NCBI GenBank assembly: GCA_023935145.1
Contig: CM043700.1
Coordinates: 135,318,828-135,382,827, forward strand
Source: Bretschneidera sinensis
Lineage: Eukaryota > Streptophyta > Magnoliopsida > Brassicales > Akaniaceae
Direction: 5' to 3'
DNA length: 64,000 nucleotides
Position 1 is the stretch's first letter; each line of letters starts with the position of its first letter. The notes beneath the pieces were generated by a model. It did no database searches. It was not told the origin of the DNA and saw only the letters and a program-made list of their open reading frames with translations. A program made the position numbers and the translations under genes. Shown here piece by piece: positions 34,466 to 46,602 of the stretch.

Positions 34466-37400
34466 ATGGGTGTTGAGGAGGGCACTAGCAATGGTGGTGG
34501 TGCGGAATGCGGTGAGGCAGTTCCCTGCTTGAAAAGTGAGTCATTGACTAACGGGTTTGGAATTGGTCTTATGCATGATTCTGGTGATCGGAGCTCACCC
34601 GTGAGTGAGGGTTTTCGAACTTATAAGAGGAGGAGGCATGCAAGGTCGAGTTCAGAAAGCAAATTGCCTGAATATGGGAGAGGTTCTGTGGAAGCTGCAA
34701 GTCAGTTAGCAGACAAGGTATCTTTCTTCTACTTCTTTTTTTTTTCTTGCGTTCACATTCTTATTGTATTCTATGTTGTATTTTTCGACTGGTGAAATGT
34801 GTCATTGTTTGCATATTTGTTTTTGTTTCAGATATCATTTATGATTTTGAACCTTAATATTTGAAATTTGAGTTGTCTTAACATGGAATTGCAGCTAAAA
34901 CGTTATTGTGTAAATTAGATCGGAAAGTAAGCTTTTGTAAACTATTCCTTTACAGAACTTTTGTGAGTAGGCACATAAAATTTTGAACTTAGTGAATTTG
35001 TTAGTGGGTCAAACTTATTAAAGAAATGATGTATCTGTGGAGAAGTTTTATAGCCATGGACAGATCTGCTTTTATGCAAGTGTATTTCACAAGTCACCTG
35101 GTTTGTGGGTGGCTTTGACTTTTTTTTTTTTGATAAATAAAATATTGTACTAAAAGGCATCAAGGGAGTGCAACCCCATCAAAAACTATCTACAAGATAG
35201 TAAATTAGTAAAATGAATGAGGTCTTCCTCGTTTACAAAAAAAACTTTCCCCAAAAACTTAGCACATTTAACCATCTATTTCGAATTGCTTTTATGAATC
35301 TCTTTTCATTATCAAAAGCCCTCATATTTCTCTCATTCCAAACAAGCCAAAAAAATAGAGAAGGAAATCAAAGAGAAAGCCTTCTTCAACACTTTAGAAG
35401 CTCGTATACCATTCCAAGTCAAAATTTCATCTTTCACGGAGCCGATAGCTACCCAAGAGATACCCACAACGCCAAAATCCATTTTTCATAAACTTCTACC
35501 CAACAAACACTCCAACAAAAGATAAAATACGGATTCAACTCTTTCTTTACCAATGCAGTAACTATTAACAATCATTTACCCTTTCTTTTTGCAAATTATT
35601 AATACTACTCTTGAAATTTAGGTTAAAGAGAGATGAGAGATTGAGAATAAATATTGTAGAAGAATTCTTATTATTATTGTTGTTGTGCGAATAAACCAAC
35701 AATCTTATATATAGACCCAAGACTATAAATCCTAATAAGAATAGAAAACATAAACTAAGAAAGATTAAGAAACCTAATACATATCTAATTGGGAAACCTC
35801 TCAACACTCCTCCTTAAGTTGGAGCATACACCAACTTGTTACAAATAAACCCATATCAATAACAAACTTGATTTGATATGAAACAAATAAACTCAAACCC
35901 ATAAATTACAATAACTCATGAGAACATGTTGGAGCTTCACACCTATGACAAACAATTAGGTCACCACGTCGGTACCACTTATCGAAACAAGATTCGAAAC
36001 ACTGGATTAACAAGAGTTTGAATTTTTGTCTTGTTTTTTACTAACTTTGACTTTGACAAGAATGGGTTGCAATGAGTAAGGAGGATAACAACATCGACAT
36101 GCATGGGGTTAACAATATCAACTTCGGGTCAACAATATCAACGGGGGTGAGGAACTCTTATTCAGAAACTATCAAGAACTCTTCTTCAAAAACTCCGGTT
36201 ACTCTTGTTTGTTTTTCTTATTCTTCTCAGGAACTTAAGGAACTCAAACATAAGACCAGAAACACGTAATAAATATATTTTTTCTTTTTCTTTTTCTTTT
36301 TATTATAGAGGTTATATATAGGACTTTAGATATATAAAGAATTTGGTTTGAATACCAGGTCTAACCCAATTGGGTTATTATTTAGATGCAATGGGCTTTT
36401 ACCCATTAGGGTTTACTCAAATACCACTAGGACCACATGCGCTAGTACCATGTTGAAATTTAGGTTAGAGAGAGACGAGAGATTGAGAATAAATATTGTA
36501 GAAGAATTCTTATTATTGTTGTTGTCGTGTGAACAAACCAACAACCTTATATATAGACCTAAGACAATAAATCCTAATAGGAATAGGAAATATAATAGGA
36601 AACATAAACTAAGAAAGATTAGGAAATCTAATACATATCTAATTAGGAAACCTCTCAACTGTTGCAATCTTCTCCCCATAAACTTCCCACACAAAGGTGG
36701 CTTTGACATTAGGAGGAACATGAAAGAGGTTTATCTTGCAAGGGGAAATGTGAATTGAGGATGGTCAATTCACTAAGTGGAGATCTTTGTTATACCCTTT
36801 TTTTTGCAAACTATCAATAGTTAGAATCTTATCCCAAGAAGCTTTCCACACAAAGGTGGCTTTGACATTAGGAGGAACATGAAAGAGGTTTATCTTGTAA
36901 CGGGAAATGTGAATTGAGGATGGTCAATTAACCTAGTAGTGATCTTTGTTATAAATATATATTTTTTTTGTATAATTTTATCTGCTTAAACAATTTCTTA
37001 GGTTCTACTAAGAGCTTTGCCACTTTAATTGAAGTTAATCCTGCAATTGGTAACTTGGATACGTCCAACAATATCCACATAAGCACAAAGATGGCAGCTG
37101 TTTCTACTTGAATCCCAAGCTTTTCCTATCTCTAGGAAGAAATTCTATTACTCCATGGCCAAGTTAATTTCCTGATACTTGAAAAGAGAATGTGCCCTCT
37201 TTAGATCTTTCCCTACTCATTTTAGTGAGGTAAATGGAGAATTATTTTCTTTTCCCTTATGTCACGTGGATGATTTGAATTGGTTGTGTATCATTTACAT
37301 ATCCCATCCCAGAAACACATCTTCCGTTATGATGATAAGTCCTAGTATGCTACCAAATTCCTCTATGTAGTTAGTAAACGGATAAATGGATTATAAATAG

Positions 37401-40400
37401 AGTTAAGCATCATGGAGTAGCATTTACCGTCACTGCATATGGGTTTTCTACAAGCAAATGGATACTTAATCATCATTAAGATATATTTGTTTAATAATAT
37501 AAAATCATTTATACACAGCGTGCCTGGATATTTGGAGTAGCTAAGTCTGACATCTTGTGTCTATACGATACATGAGAATCGTGTTTGTGTCCACAATCAT
37601 AGTATTTATTGATCTTGGGCCATATTCCTAAATATAAATCCTGTACTTATGTAGAATATATGGTGAATTGGGGTCTATGAACTGGTTTGTTGCTTATAAA
37701 GCATTAAGCAAACTTTGATTTATAGGGAACCAGATATCTAAACTGTATTTGGATGACTTACATACATTAAGTTGGTTTTTATTCGGAGTAAAAATGCTGC
37801 TAGTATTATTACTCAAAATGAAAACGCTGGCGATATATCTTAAAAACTTAGTGAAGTTTGTGGATGGAAGAACAAGAGAGCTTTTGAGAATGTGGAGAGA
37901 GAGAGAGAGTCTCTGCCTCTAATAGGTAGCGTTGGTTTAATCTTTTTATTTTTTTGTAAATGAACTACATCTTATAGAGTTCATTTTTCGATAAGAACAT
38001 CTTATAGAGTTTATAGAATCACTATGTTTAGATAAGTTCCTTTGTATATGGGTGGCACCCCTTTAGTGCCCTTTCTTATATATAATTTTTTACTTATAAG
38101 AAAATAGTGAGATTTTGATTGGAAGTTCCGAAAGGATTGAATTGAGTTGTCTTAGGTCAGCCATAAATTTTCTATTCTTGAAAAAAGGAGGATCTTGCAG
38201 GACAAAAAATTTATGTAAAGTTGAAATTTACCCTCTTTCGTACATGGTTTCATTTGTCTGTTCTTGTTGTATGATAATCTTATGTTTAAAATAATGACTG
38301 CTTTTGCATGGTATATATTATTTTAGAAGTCTTTTGTATGGTATACATTGAATTGTTGGTGTTTGAAATTCTTGATTTACCAAAATCACTTGTATGATGT
38401 ACAAAGGAATGAAGAGTATGAAATTTATTAATATATCAAGAAACAACATATTTAGAAGATGAGTATTAGGAAACCTCTCAACAGTTACAATCTTCTCCCC
38501 ATAAACTTCCCACACAAAGGTGGCTCTGACATTAGGAGGAACGTGAAAGAGGTTTATCTCGCAAGGGGAAATGTGAATTGAGGATGGTCAATTCACTAAG
38601 TGGAGATCTTTGTTATACCCTTTTTTTTTGCCAACTATCAATGGTTAGAATCTTATCCCAAGAAGCTTTCCACACAAAGGTGGCTTTGACATTAGGAGGA
38701 ACATGAAAGAGGTTTATCTTGTAACAGGAAATGTGAATTGAGGATGGTCAATTAACCTAGTAGTAATCTTTGTTATAAATATATATTTTTTTGTATAATT
38801 TTATCTGCTTAAACAATTTTTCAGGTTCTACTAAGAGGTTTGCCACTTTAATTGACGTTAATCCTGCAATTGGTAACTTGGATACGTCCAACAATATCCA
38901 CATAAGCACAAAGATGTCAGCTGTTTCTACTTGAATCCCAAGCTTTTCCTATCTCTAGGAAGAAATTCTATTACTCCATGGTCAAGTTAATTTCCTGATA
39001 CTTGAAAAGAGAATGTGCCCTCTTTAGATCTTTCCCTACTCATTTTAGTGAGGTAAATGGAGAATTATTTTCTTTTCCCTTATGTCACGTGGATGATTTG
39101 AATTGGCTGTGTATCATTTACATATCCCATCCCAGAAACACATCTTCCGTTTTGATGATAAGTCCTAGTATGCTACCAAATTCCTCTATGTAGTTAGTAA
39201 ATGGATAGATGGATTATAAATAGAGTTAAGCATCATGCAGTAGCATTTACCATCACTGCATATGGGTTTTCTACAAGCAAATGGATACTTAATCATCCTT
39301 AAGATATATTTGTTTAATAATATAAAATCATTTATACACAACGTGCCTGGATATTTGGAGTAGCTAAGTCTGACATCTTGTGTCTATACGATACATGAGA
39401 ATTGTGTTTGTGTCCACAATCATAGTATTTATTGATTTTGGGCCATATTCCTAAATCTAAATCCTGAACTTATGTAGAATATATGGTGAATTGGGGTCTG
39501 TGAACTGGCTTTTAATTCTAGGATAAGGCTTTGATTTGTTGCTTATACTGCATTAAGTAAACTTTGATTTATAGGGAACCAGATATCTAAACTGTATTTG
39601 GATGACTTACATACATTAAGTTGGTTTTTATTCAGAGTAAAAATGCTGCTAGTATTATTACTCAAAATGAAAACGCTGGCGATATATCTTAAAAACTTAG
39701 TGAAGTTTGTGGATGGAAGAACAAGAGAGCTTTTGACAATGTGGAGAGAGAGAGAGAGAGTCTCTGCGTCTAATAGGTAGCGTTGGTTTAATCTTTTTAT
39801 TTTTTTGTAAATGAACTACATCTTATAGAGTTTATAGAATCACTATGTTTAGATAAGTTCCTTTGTATATGGGTGGCACCCCTTTGGTGCCCTTTCTTAT
39901 ATATAATTTTTTACTTATAAGAAAATAGTGAGATTTTGATTGTAAGTTCCGAAAGGATTGAATTGAGTTGTCTTAGGTCAGCCATAAATTTTCTATTCTT
40001 GAAAAAAGGAGGATCTTGCAGGACAAAAAATTTATGTAAAGTTGAAATTTACCCTCTTTCCTACATGGTTTCATTTATCTGTTCTTGTTGTATGGTAATC
40101 TTATGTTTTAAATAATGCCTGCTTTTGCATGGTATACATTATTTTAGAAGTCTTTTGTATGGTATACATTGAATTGTTGGTGTTTGAAATTCTTGATTTA
40201 CCAAAATCGCTTGTATGAGATGATGTATAAAGGAATGAAGAGTTTATTAATATATCAAGAAACAACATATTTAGAAGATGAGTGTGGTTGAAATGAGAAT
40301 TTGAGGTGAATGTCCAGTAGTACAAAAAAGGAAAAAAAGAAGAAGATAAGAAACGAATTTATTTGCCAAATAGTGAAGGTAGCATCAATCAGTGTTTTTA

Positions 40401-43400
40401 GAGGCGAGGGCGTTGGGCAAGACGTTTTGCTCCAATGAGGTGAGGCGTAAGCCTCAAGGCGTTGGGGCGTAAGCCTTTTGAAACATTGATGCGTTTTAAA
40501 TAAAATAATAATAAATAATAAAAATAATAAATATAAATAAGTAAATTAATTATATAATTTAAAATCTAAAAATAAATATTTATCATAAATTCATAATATT
40601 TCACAAAATTTATAGTAATATCACAATAAAGTACAAACTTATTGAGACCAAATTTAAGTTGTAGATATACAAAACTAAAAAATTTAATCAAACAAGAAAA
40701 CAAATAAATAACCAATTGCCAAGTCCCAGAACATGCACAGGCGCACAACAAAAAGAGAACAAATTTTATCACAACCTTGTCTAAACGAAATCACTATAAA
40801 ACCTCATCCACACACCACGTGTGTGATCACAAATTGACAAGCCACCCCATCAAACCCAACCTCTCCCAAATCCCACTGGCCATGGGTCTCTCAAATGGGT
40901 CTCCAATCTCAACAACTCCAAACCATGATCAAACTAAAGCTCTCCAAAATCTGCCTCTAATATTGCTTAAATTGCATCAAGGACGACTCTATCCGGCCCA
41001 AGGATAGCCCCAAAGCTCCTTCAAGCTCCATCAATGGAGAAATTCTTGCTGGTGTTTGCTTTCGTGATTGGGTTCTGTTGGCTTTGAGGGCTGGTTTTTT
41101 TTTGTTTGTGGAGTGGGGTCTAAATAGTTTGATGTTTTGTTTTTTTTATTTTTTTATAATTTTGGAACTTTGTTTTTGTTGTGATTCTTGAGGTGTGGGT
41201 TTTTTTTCTTGGTTTTGGTGGCAATTTTGGTCTTCTCAAAGAGATCTCCGGCGAACGAGAGCTCCAATTTGACCCCTAATCTGTTTTTCATGCGGTCGTT
41301 CATGTCTATGTCACCAGCTAAAAAAAGATCGTGAGACGTATGCTTTGTCGTCTTGGGCGTGAAATACGTACACCCTGGCCCGAGGCGTACGCCCAGCTAA
41401 AAAAACGAACGCTTTTGAAACGAAACGCCTAACTTTTAACGCCTTGGGACGTTTTGTGTTCGCCTCTCCTCTGGGCGCGCCTAGAAATCGCCGGCACCAA
41501 TAGAGGATAAATTGATGAAGGGGCATCGTAGATGGTGTGGACATTTACAACATAAGCCTAGGGATGCACCGGTGCTGAAGTATGATTTCATTTAAGTAGA
41601 TGGTCCAAAGAAGGGAAAGGATAGATCTAAGATTACATTGGTTGAGGTAGTTAAACCGACTTGATTTTAATGATCTCACTGGAAATATGTTTTTGATTGG
41701 ATAGATTAGAGGAGTAGAATCCATGTAGCGGACTCCGACTAGTTTAGGGGTTAAGACTTAGTTGTTGAGATGCCTGGTAATTAAGCTTGATAAAAATCAT
41801 ATAATGTGCTTGTTATATGTAGAAACAAAGCTTCATGTTGCCATGTGCATATTTGACTTTCGATGATTGATGGTTGGATAAAATTGGACTCTCTATACTG
41901 CTTCTTACACATTTTTTCAACAACGATCAGTAAAATTAGTATACTGTATATAAAGCACCAAGGAGGTGCAACCCCTTTACAAGAGGACTATCTACACGAT
42001 AGTAATTCTATAAACTCACTCATCTTTATGTACAAAATAATTACCTTGAATCAAAACCAAAAGGTATTAAACCACCCATTTTAAAGAAGTGGCCAATTAT
42101 GGTGGCTATACTTGAAGGGCATGTGCATGTTCTGCATTTAATTACTGTAGGCTGACAGAAACCCAAATAGCTGATCCTATTATGCCAATCCTCATTTAAC
42201 TCTACTCTTTGCTTTCAATATTCGAAATGTATGGTTAAATTGTTCTTATAAGGAGAGGAAAAAAAACAGACAGAAGAAAACAGGTGATACTTGGTGTTTC
42301 TATGGTTGCATCTGATTGAATCGATGTAAGATATTTTCTTTCTCCTTCCTGCAAATGTCAATTGACTTTTGTGATGTGATTTGGTTACTGTTATTTTCCC
42401 AAACTATATCTGGTTTCTCAGAGATGATAAAGAGACCATGGAAGATACTTGTAAACAATTCTTTTGAGCAAGCCTGTCTTCTTGGGAAAAAATCTCATGC
42501 TCTTTTGAATGATTCAAATGATTGTCCACAGAAAAACTGGAGAAATGTTGTGCTGGAGCACATGTACCAGTCATTAAATGATGATGAAGGTGGTATACAG
42601 GGTTGTATTCGAGATGCACTTGTATTTCATCCAGAAATTGATCGTACTGTTATGGTTTGTGTTTTAACCAAATTTTCATGTGTCCTGGTGATGTCTTGCA
42701 GTCATTCCTTTCCTTAACTTGTTTTAATTAATAGTTCTATTCTCTGGTTCTTCTGCAGGATTCTGATGCTTATGATGTAGAGAGGAACAAATGCTCTTCA
42801 CAAATAGAGCAGATGCCTAATGGAACTCAGCATTCAGATAAAGCGCATGCGGGTGTCATTTTTAATGGACCATCAATTGAATCTAAATGTCGTACCGTCA
42901 CTGAGATGTGTCAGCATGTTTTCTTTAATATCATAATTTCAGAGAAGTTCACCTTACTCTGTAAGCTACTCGTTGAAAATTTCCAAGGAGTCAAGGGTGA
43001 AAGCCTCCTTCCCTTAAGTATCATAAACTCCAGGATGAAAGAGGGAGTTTATGAACGGTCACCTATGCTTTTCTCAAATGATATTCAACAGGTAATTTAT
43101 ATAATCCTTCAATATCGTAGTCAGTCATTATTGTTAATAAGAATTGCTTGTATGCTCTTGCTCAATTTGTTGTTTAGATTTTAGAAAGATTATAATGAAT
43201 ATCTGGTTTTGACAAGTATTGTAATGTTGTTGTGTAAAACAATGATCTCTCAAGTTTTTTTTTGGATTATGTTAGTGTATGCCATAAATTTGTATTTAGC
43301 ATCAATGAACTTCTACTGAGAGAGTCATTGATTTTTGAAATATTGCATGTCGTGTCATGATACGCTCTTGGCCTAGTGGTCACCTCTGGGCTCCAGGTCC

Positions 43401-46400
43401 TCCAATATAGAGACCAGGTTCGATCCCCCTCCGTGTATTAAAAAAATGTTGTGGCATATTTCTTCTCATGACAGGAAGTAATGCCTTTCATTTTGAAATT
43501 TCTTTCATTATCATTAAATCATTATTCATTGGTATGTTTAAAACATAATAATTACTGATGTCTATTCTGATTCAGTGCTTCTTATATTTATGCAAGAAGA
43601 CACTGGAATTAAATATATCCTCTCTTTTTTACACAGAAAACTGCAATTGGCTATCATTTGCTTACAGGGGTTCAAAGAGATTGTAAAGCAACTGTCATGC
43701 TTGCTTATAAAAAAAAAGCAACTGTCATACTTACACTTTATCTTCGTTTTATTTATTTATTTTTATTTTTCATTTAGTGTTTCATTGTTTTTGTTGTTCT
43801 TTATCCTTGGCTAATATTCAACCTTGTGGATTTGTCTTATGTTTTGTCGGATTTTAGGCACTTGGCTAGATTTGTATTGCTTCTGATGAGTTCTACAACT
43901 TCCTATTGTAGTGTTAGTGCTTGTGGTGTGACATCTAGATTATCCAAATAAAGGCAGATTTTTTGATTGTTTGATTATATTCTCCTTTTCTTCCATTTAA
44001 TGCTTTACGGGGGGAGATTTACACTTCTCATACGGCTTCTTACTGTTGGGTGTTTGCTTACAGCAGCAGATAAATGGTTGCTTGGTCTGATGCCTAGAGA
44101 GAACTTTTGACCAATTCTTACCTCCGCCATTTATCAACAATGCAAAATGTTGAGATCTAGAAGTCCATTAACCCATAGCATCCTCTTCTTCTTTTACTTC
44201 TCTCTCTACTCTTTTCTTTCCTTCTTCCTTACTGCTCTGGAGTAGGCTTTTCTTAAACTCAGTTCAGAATCCTGAAAGAGAGAACCTTCAAATTTCTTCA
44301 GAACATCCATTTGCTATTATGAGTACACTTATAATAATGAACCTTTCTTTAGGCTGTCAAATAAATTATACAATTCTCATATGAGTAACAACAATGTCTT
44401 TTTGACAGTGACTAACAACCATGTTGAATGCATGTGGGATGATAAATATATTTTGTGTTTCTTATTTTATACTTGAAGAAGTTATTATAGATAAATATAC
44501 AATCGGTTAATTTCTGATGTGACTCGTCAAAAGGAAACTCATAGCATTTGTTGATGCTTCAAGGAAACATATCCAGTGCTCAATTTATAGCCTTAGAACC
44601 TGTTCCATGAAGGAAAATAGCTGTTTGTGACTGTTTATATCTCTCTTCAGGTGTGGAGAAACCTTCAAGGAATTGGAAATGAGATGATTTCTCTTGCTAA
44701 GAGCCTCTCGGACGTATCAAGGACTTCCTACAGTGAACAGGTGAGAAAATCAACTTAAGGATAATGCTGTGCTACTTTTTATTTTATTTTTATATATAAG
44801 TAATGCTGTGCCACTTTTAGGCACTTTCAGTTAGAGCAATATTAATATTTTTGCTTTAGTTTTTTTATAAGAAATATTTTTACCATAGGCTATAATATGT
44901 TCACTCTGTGCATTAGTTTCGGTTTGCCTTCTGCTTCAAATAAAACTTTTTGTTTTACCTGTCAGGCTGGATGCTCAGTGCCCTGTACAGTTGAGGAAGA
45001 GAAAGATGAGGTAAATGTTTCTAATTTTTTAGTATAGTATAGCTTGGTTTTGATCATACTGGTATTAGCAATATGTATAACTGAACCTTCAGATACGAGA
45101 TAGACGTACATTCTAATGTTAATGTGTGCCATAGCTGAGGGTGTATGTATGCGGGCGGGGCTTCGGTGAAAGTGGACCTAGACAAAAGGTTTCAGAGATT
45201 CCCACTGCTCTTATAATTTGACTCCTATTACACTGAAGTAGTGCATAAAAGTGCTCGGGCTCATTTTGTTAAAACAAAAGAGTTCACACCCTTAATTTTG
45301 GGAAATCATGATTGCATGCGAGCTAAGGTCTTATGAACCTGTTTTCTTCTCAACACCGCCGCCCACCCCTCCCCCAAAAAAAAAAAAAAGACCAAAGAAA
45401 AAAGATTTTTTTTTTGTTCTGGGGCTCTGTCTAACTTTTGTATCCTTATATCATGTATTTGATTTTCAGTATTTCTGTAGGCTTTATGAAGAATGGCGCT
45501 TTCACTGTGTCATGATCTAATAGTGGTTATGAAACAGTAGTATTCTTGATTCATATGTTGGATGGTTGGATCATTCTCTTCATTTAAGGCATACATGAGC
45601 TCGGTTAATATGTTACTATTTTGGTTTAAGTCTTAAGTTGGCCCTGAAAATATTTTAACTTTGTTCAATGTGGAACAGTTCTGTACCCGGGAATCTGATT
45701 CTCATGCTAAACCGGAGCACCCTGCAGCTGAAGGTGTTTACAGAATTTGCACTTGCAAGCAATGTGGGCAAAAGGCAGATGGGAGGCATTGTTTAGTATG
45801 TGATTCTTGCGAGGAAATGTACCATGTCTCCTGTATTGAGCCTGCTGTCAAGGAGATTCCCCCCAAAAGTTGGTATTGTGCCAACTGTACTTCCAGTGGA
45901 ATTGGATCACCTCATGACAATTGTGTAGTGTGTGAGAAATTGAATGCGGCAAGGACCATAATTAATCATGGTGGCGATGAAATTAGTCCAACAAATGAAG
46001 AGACATTTAATGAATTCGAAGAGAATTCAAACTGTAGTATGGATGATGATGGACTTCAACTATCATCGGAAGGGAGAAAAAACTCGTGCATATGTAGAAT
46101 TTGTGGAGGGGATGTAGAGAATGGTGAAAAGTCTAGGATATGTTATCATTCCTTATGCGGGCACAAGTATTACCATGTGCGGTGCCTGACAACAAAGCAG
46201 TTAAAATCATATGGTCCCCATTGGTACTGTCCTTCTTGTCTATGTAGAGCTTGCCTCACTGATGAAAATGATGGTCTGATTGTTTTATGTGATGGTTGTG
46301 ATGATGCTTACCACATTTATTGCATGACACCGCCACGCACTACAATTCCAAGAGGGAAGTGGTTTTGCAGAAAATGCAGCTTTGGGATCAAACGAATACG

Positions 46401-46602
46401 CAGAGCAAAAGTAAAATATGAGAAGCTTGAAAATAAACAGGAACAGAAGGGTGGAGAGGGTGAAAGGGCATATGAAAATTTTGGAAGTGAACTGAGTGAG
46501 AAAGACAAAGAGGAGTCAGGTAAAGGTAGAGGAGGAATGGACATGCTTCTAAATGCAGTCAATTACGAAGAGAAGATGGGTGCCAATCAGATGAAGGATT
46601 AA
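34466..46602 (+). CDS. PHD-finger protein, EHD3-like
   Basis: Predicted 624-residue nuclear protein. Rice EHD3 is a PHD-finger flowering-time regulator; the role here is inferred from resemblance. Six coding exons, all phase 0: 34466-34717, 42424-42654, 42759-43091, 44651-44740, 44966-45010, 45679-46602. The start is the first ATG after a leader; an upstream TTG in the same frame is ignored. An early basic KRRRHARS patch may be a nuclear signal. The middle has the NWRNVVLEHMYQSL motif that I associate with this family. The last exon holds three zinc modules: a PHD at about 342-387 (CKQCGQ...CDSCEEMYHVSC...WYCANC), a Cys/His-rich module at about 454-504, and a second PHD at about 506-550 (CDGCDDAYHIYC...WFCRKC). 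A basic, charged tail follows. Intron 1 is 7.7 kb and full of transposons. An extra exon inside intron 1 cannot be ruled out. Confidence 0.85.
35119..35608 (-). mobile_element. LINE (L1 type) 3' end, minus strand, in the PHD-gene intron 1
   Basis: On the minus strand the sequence translates in pieces like the C-terminal end of plant L1 ORF2 (a zf-RVT tail with NERNMRAF-type wording), followed by a 3' UTR. The plus-strand T-run at 35119-35130 would be its poly(A) tail. It continues, after an inserted TRIM-like element, at 36661. Confidence 0.55.
35609..36660 (-). mobile_element. Small TRIM-like LTR element, minus strand
   Basis: LTRs of about 200 bp (35609-35807 and 36451-36660) share GAGATTGAGAATAAATATTG and the end CCTCTCAAC(A). 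Read on the minus strand, the LTR at the right is followed by TGGTACTAGCGC, a mutated initiator-Met primer site. A purine tract AACTTAAGGAGGAGT abuts the left LTR. The LTR carries CTATATATAAG as a likely TATA box. The 640 bp interior codes for nothing recognisable. It lies within the LINE remnant, whose uninterrupted relative is at 36797-36880. Confidence 0.7.
36642..38464. repeat. Tandem segmental duplication, unit 1
   Basis: The unit starts in the last 18 bp of the TRIM-like LTR (ATTAGGAAACCTCTCAAC) and ends at AGAAGATGAGT. It is followed directly by unit 2, offset by 1,823 bp. It holds minus-strand LINE pieces (36661-36950), a matching 63-codon open frame in both units, and a plus-strand LINE-like tail (GGGTGGCACCCCTTTAGTGC). 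Confidence 0.92.
36661..36950 (-). mobile_element. LINE zf-RVT fragment with an internal repeat, minus strand
   Basis: On the minus strand around 36880-36795 the peptide reads FVWKASWDKILTIDSLQKKG, the hallmark of the zinc-binding segment after reverse transcriptase in plant L1 elements. The block recurs about 159 bp apart (CACACAAAGGTGG at 36688 and 36847), a small duplication within the fragment. Unit 2 repeats all of it. Confidence 0.7.
38465..40283. repeat. Tandem segmental duplication, unit 2
   Basis: Nearly identical to 36642-38464, with few substitutions and short indels (for example an added GCTTTTAATTCTAGGATAAG near 39508). It begins with ATTAGGAAACCTCTCAACA. The copy of the LTR end here retains the final A that unit 1 lost. 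Confidence 0.92.
40390..41493 (-). mobile_element. Non-autonomous hAT-like DNA transposon, copy B (inverted)
   Basis: Starts CAGTGTTTTTAGAGGCGAGG and aligns in reverse with 13650-14773 over its whole length. Its right terminus has lost about a dozen terminal bases relative to copy A. Flanks GCATCAAT (40382-40389) and GCACCAAT (41494-41501) match at 7/8, fitting an 8 bp target duplication. It lies in intron 1 of the PHD-finger gene. Confidence 0.65.
41507..41765 (+). mobile_element. LINE ORF2 C-terminal fragment
   Basis: Reads KGHRRWCGHLQHKPRDAPV, then GPKKGKDRSKITLVEVVK, then a diverged RIHVADSD. This matches the wording common at the end of many plant LINE-derived reading frames (R-W-GH, DAPVRR, RGRPKKTW, RIHVADP). 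Stops are present. It is a short relic in intron 1. Confidence 0.65.
41943..42090 (-). mobile_element. Probable LINE 3'-end relic
   Basis: AAAGCACCAAGGAGGTGCAACC, GACTATCTACACGATAGTAA and the next approximately 80 bp resemble 35141-35230, the 3' end of the minus-strand LINE. This is weak evidence of the same family. Confidence 0.4.
43360..43449 (+). mobile_element. tRNA-derived SINE in PHD-gene intron 3
   Basis: An A box TGGCCTAGTGG at 43369-43379 and a perfect B box GGTTCGATCCC at 43417-43427 are 37 bp apart, as in RNA polymerase III promoters. No acceptor-stem pairing frames them, so it is not a tRNA gene. A short A-run follows at 43440-43447. It lies between exon 3 (ends 43091) and exon 4 (starts 44651). 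Confidence 0.65.

Noticed and set aside
37179..39193. Identical 63-codon open frames at 37179 and 39002
   Set aside because: They repeat only because the 1.82 kb segment is duplicated; no similarity to a known protein and they lie within an intron.
43360..43449. Possible tRNA gene
   Set aside because: A and B boxes are present, but acceptor-stem pairing and a proper cloverleaf are lacking; a SINE head explains it better.
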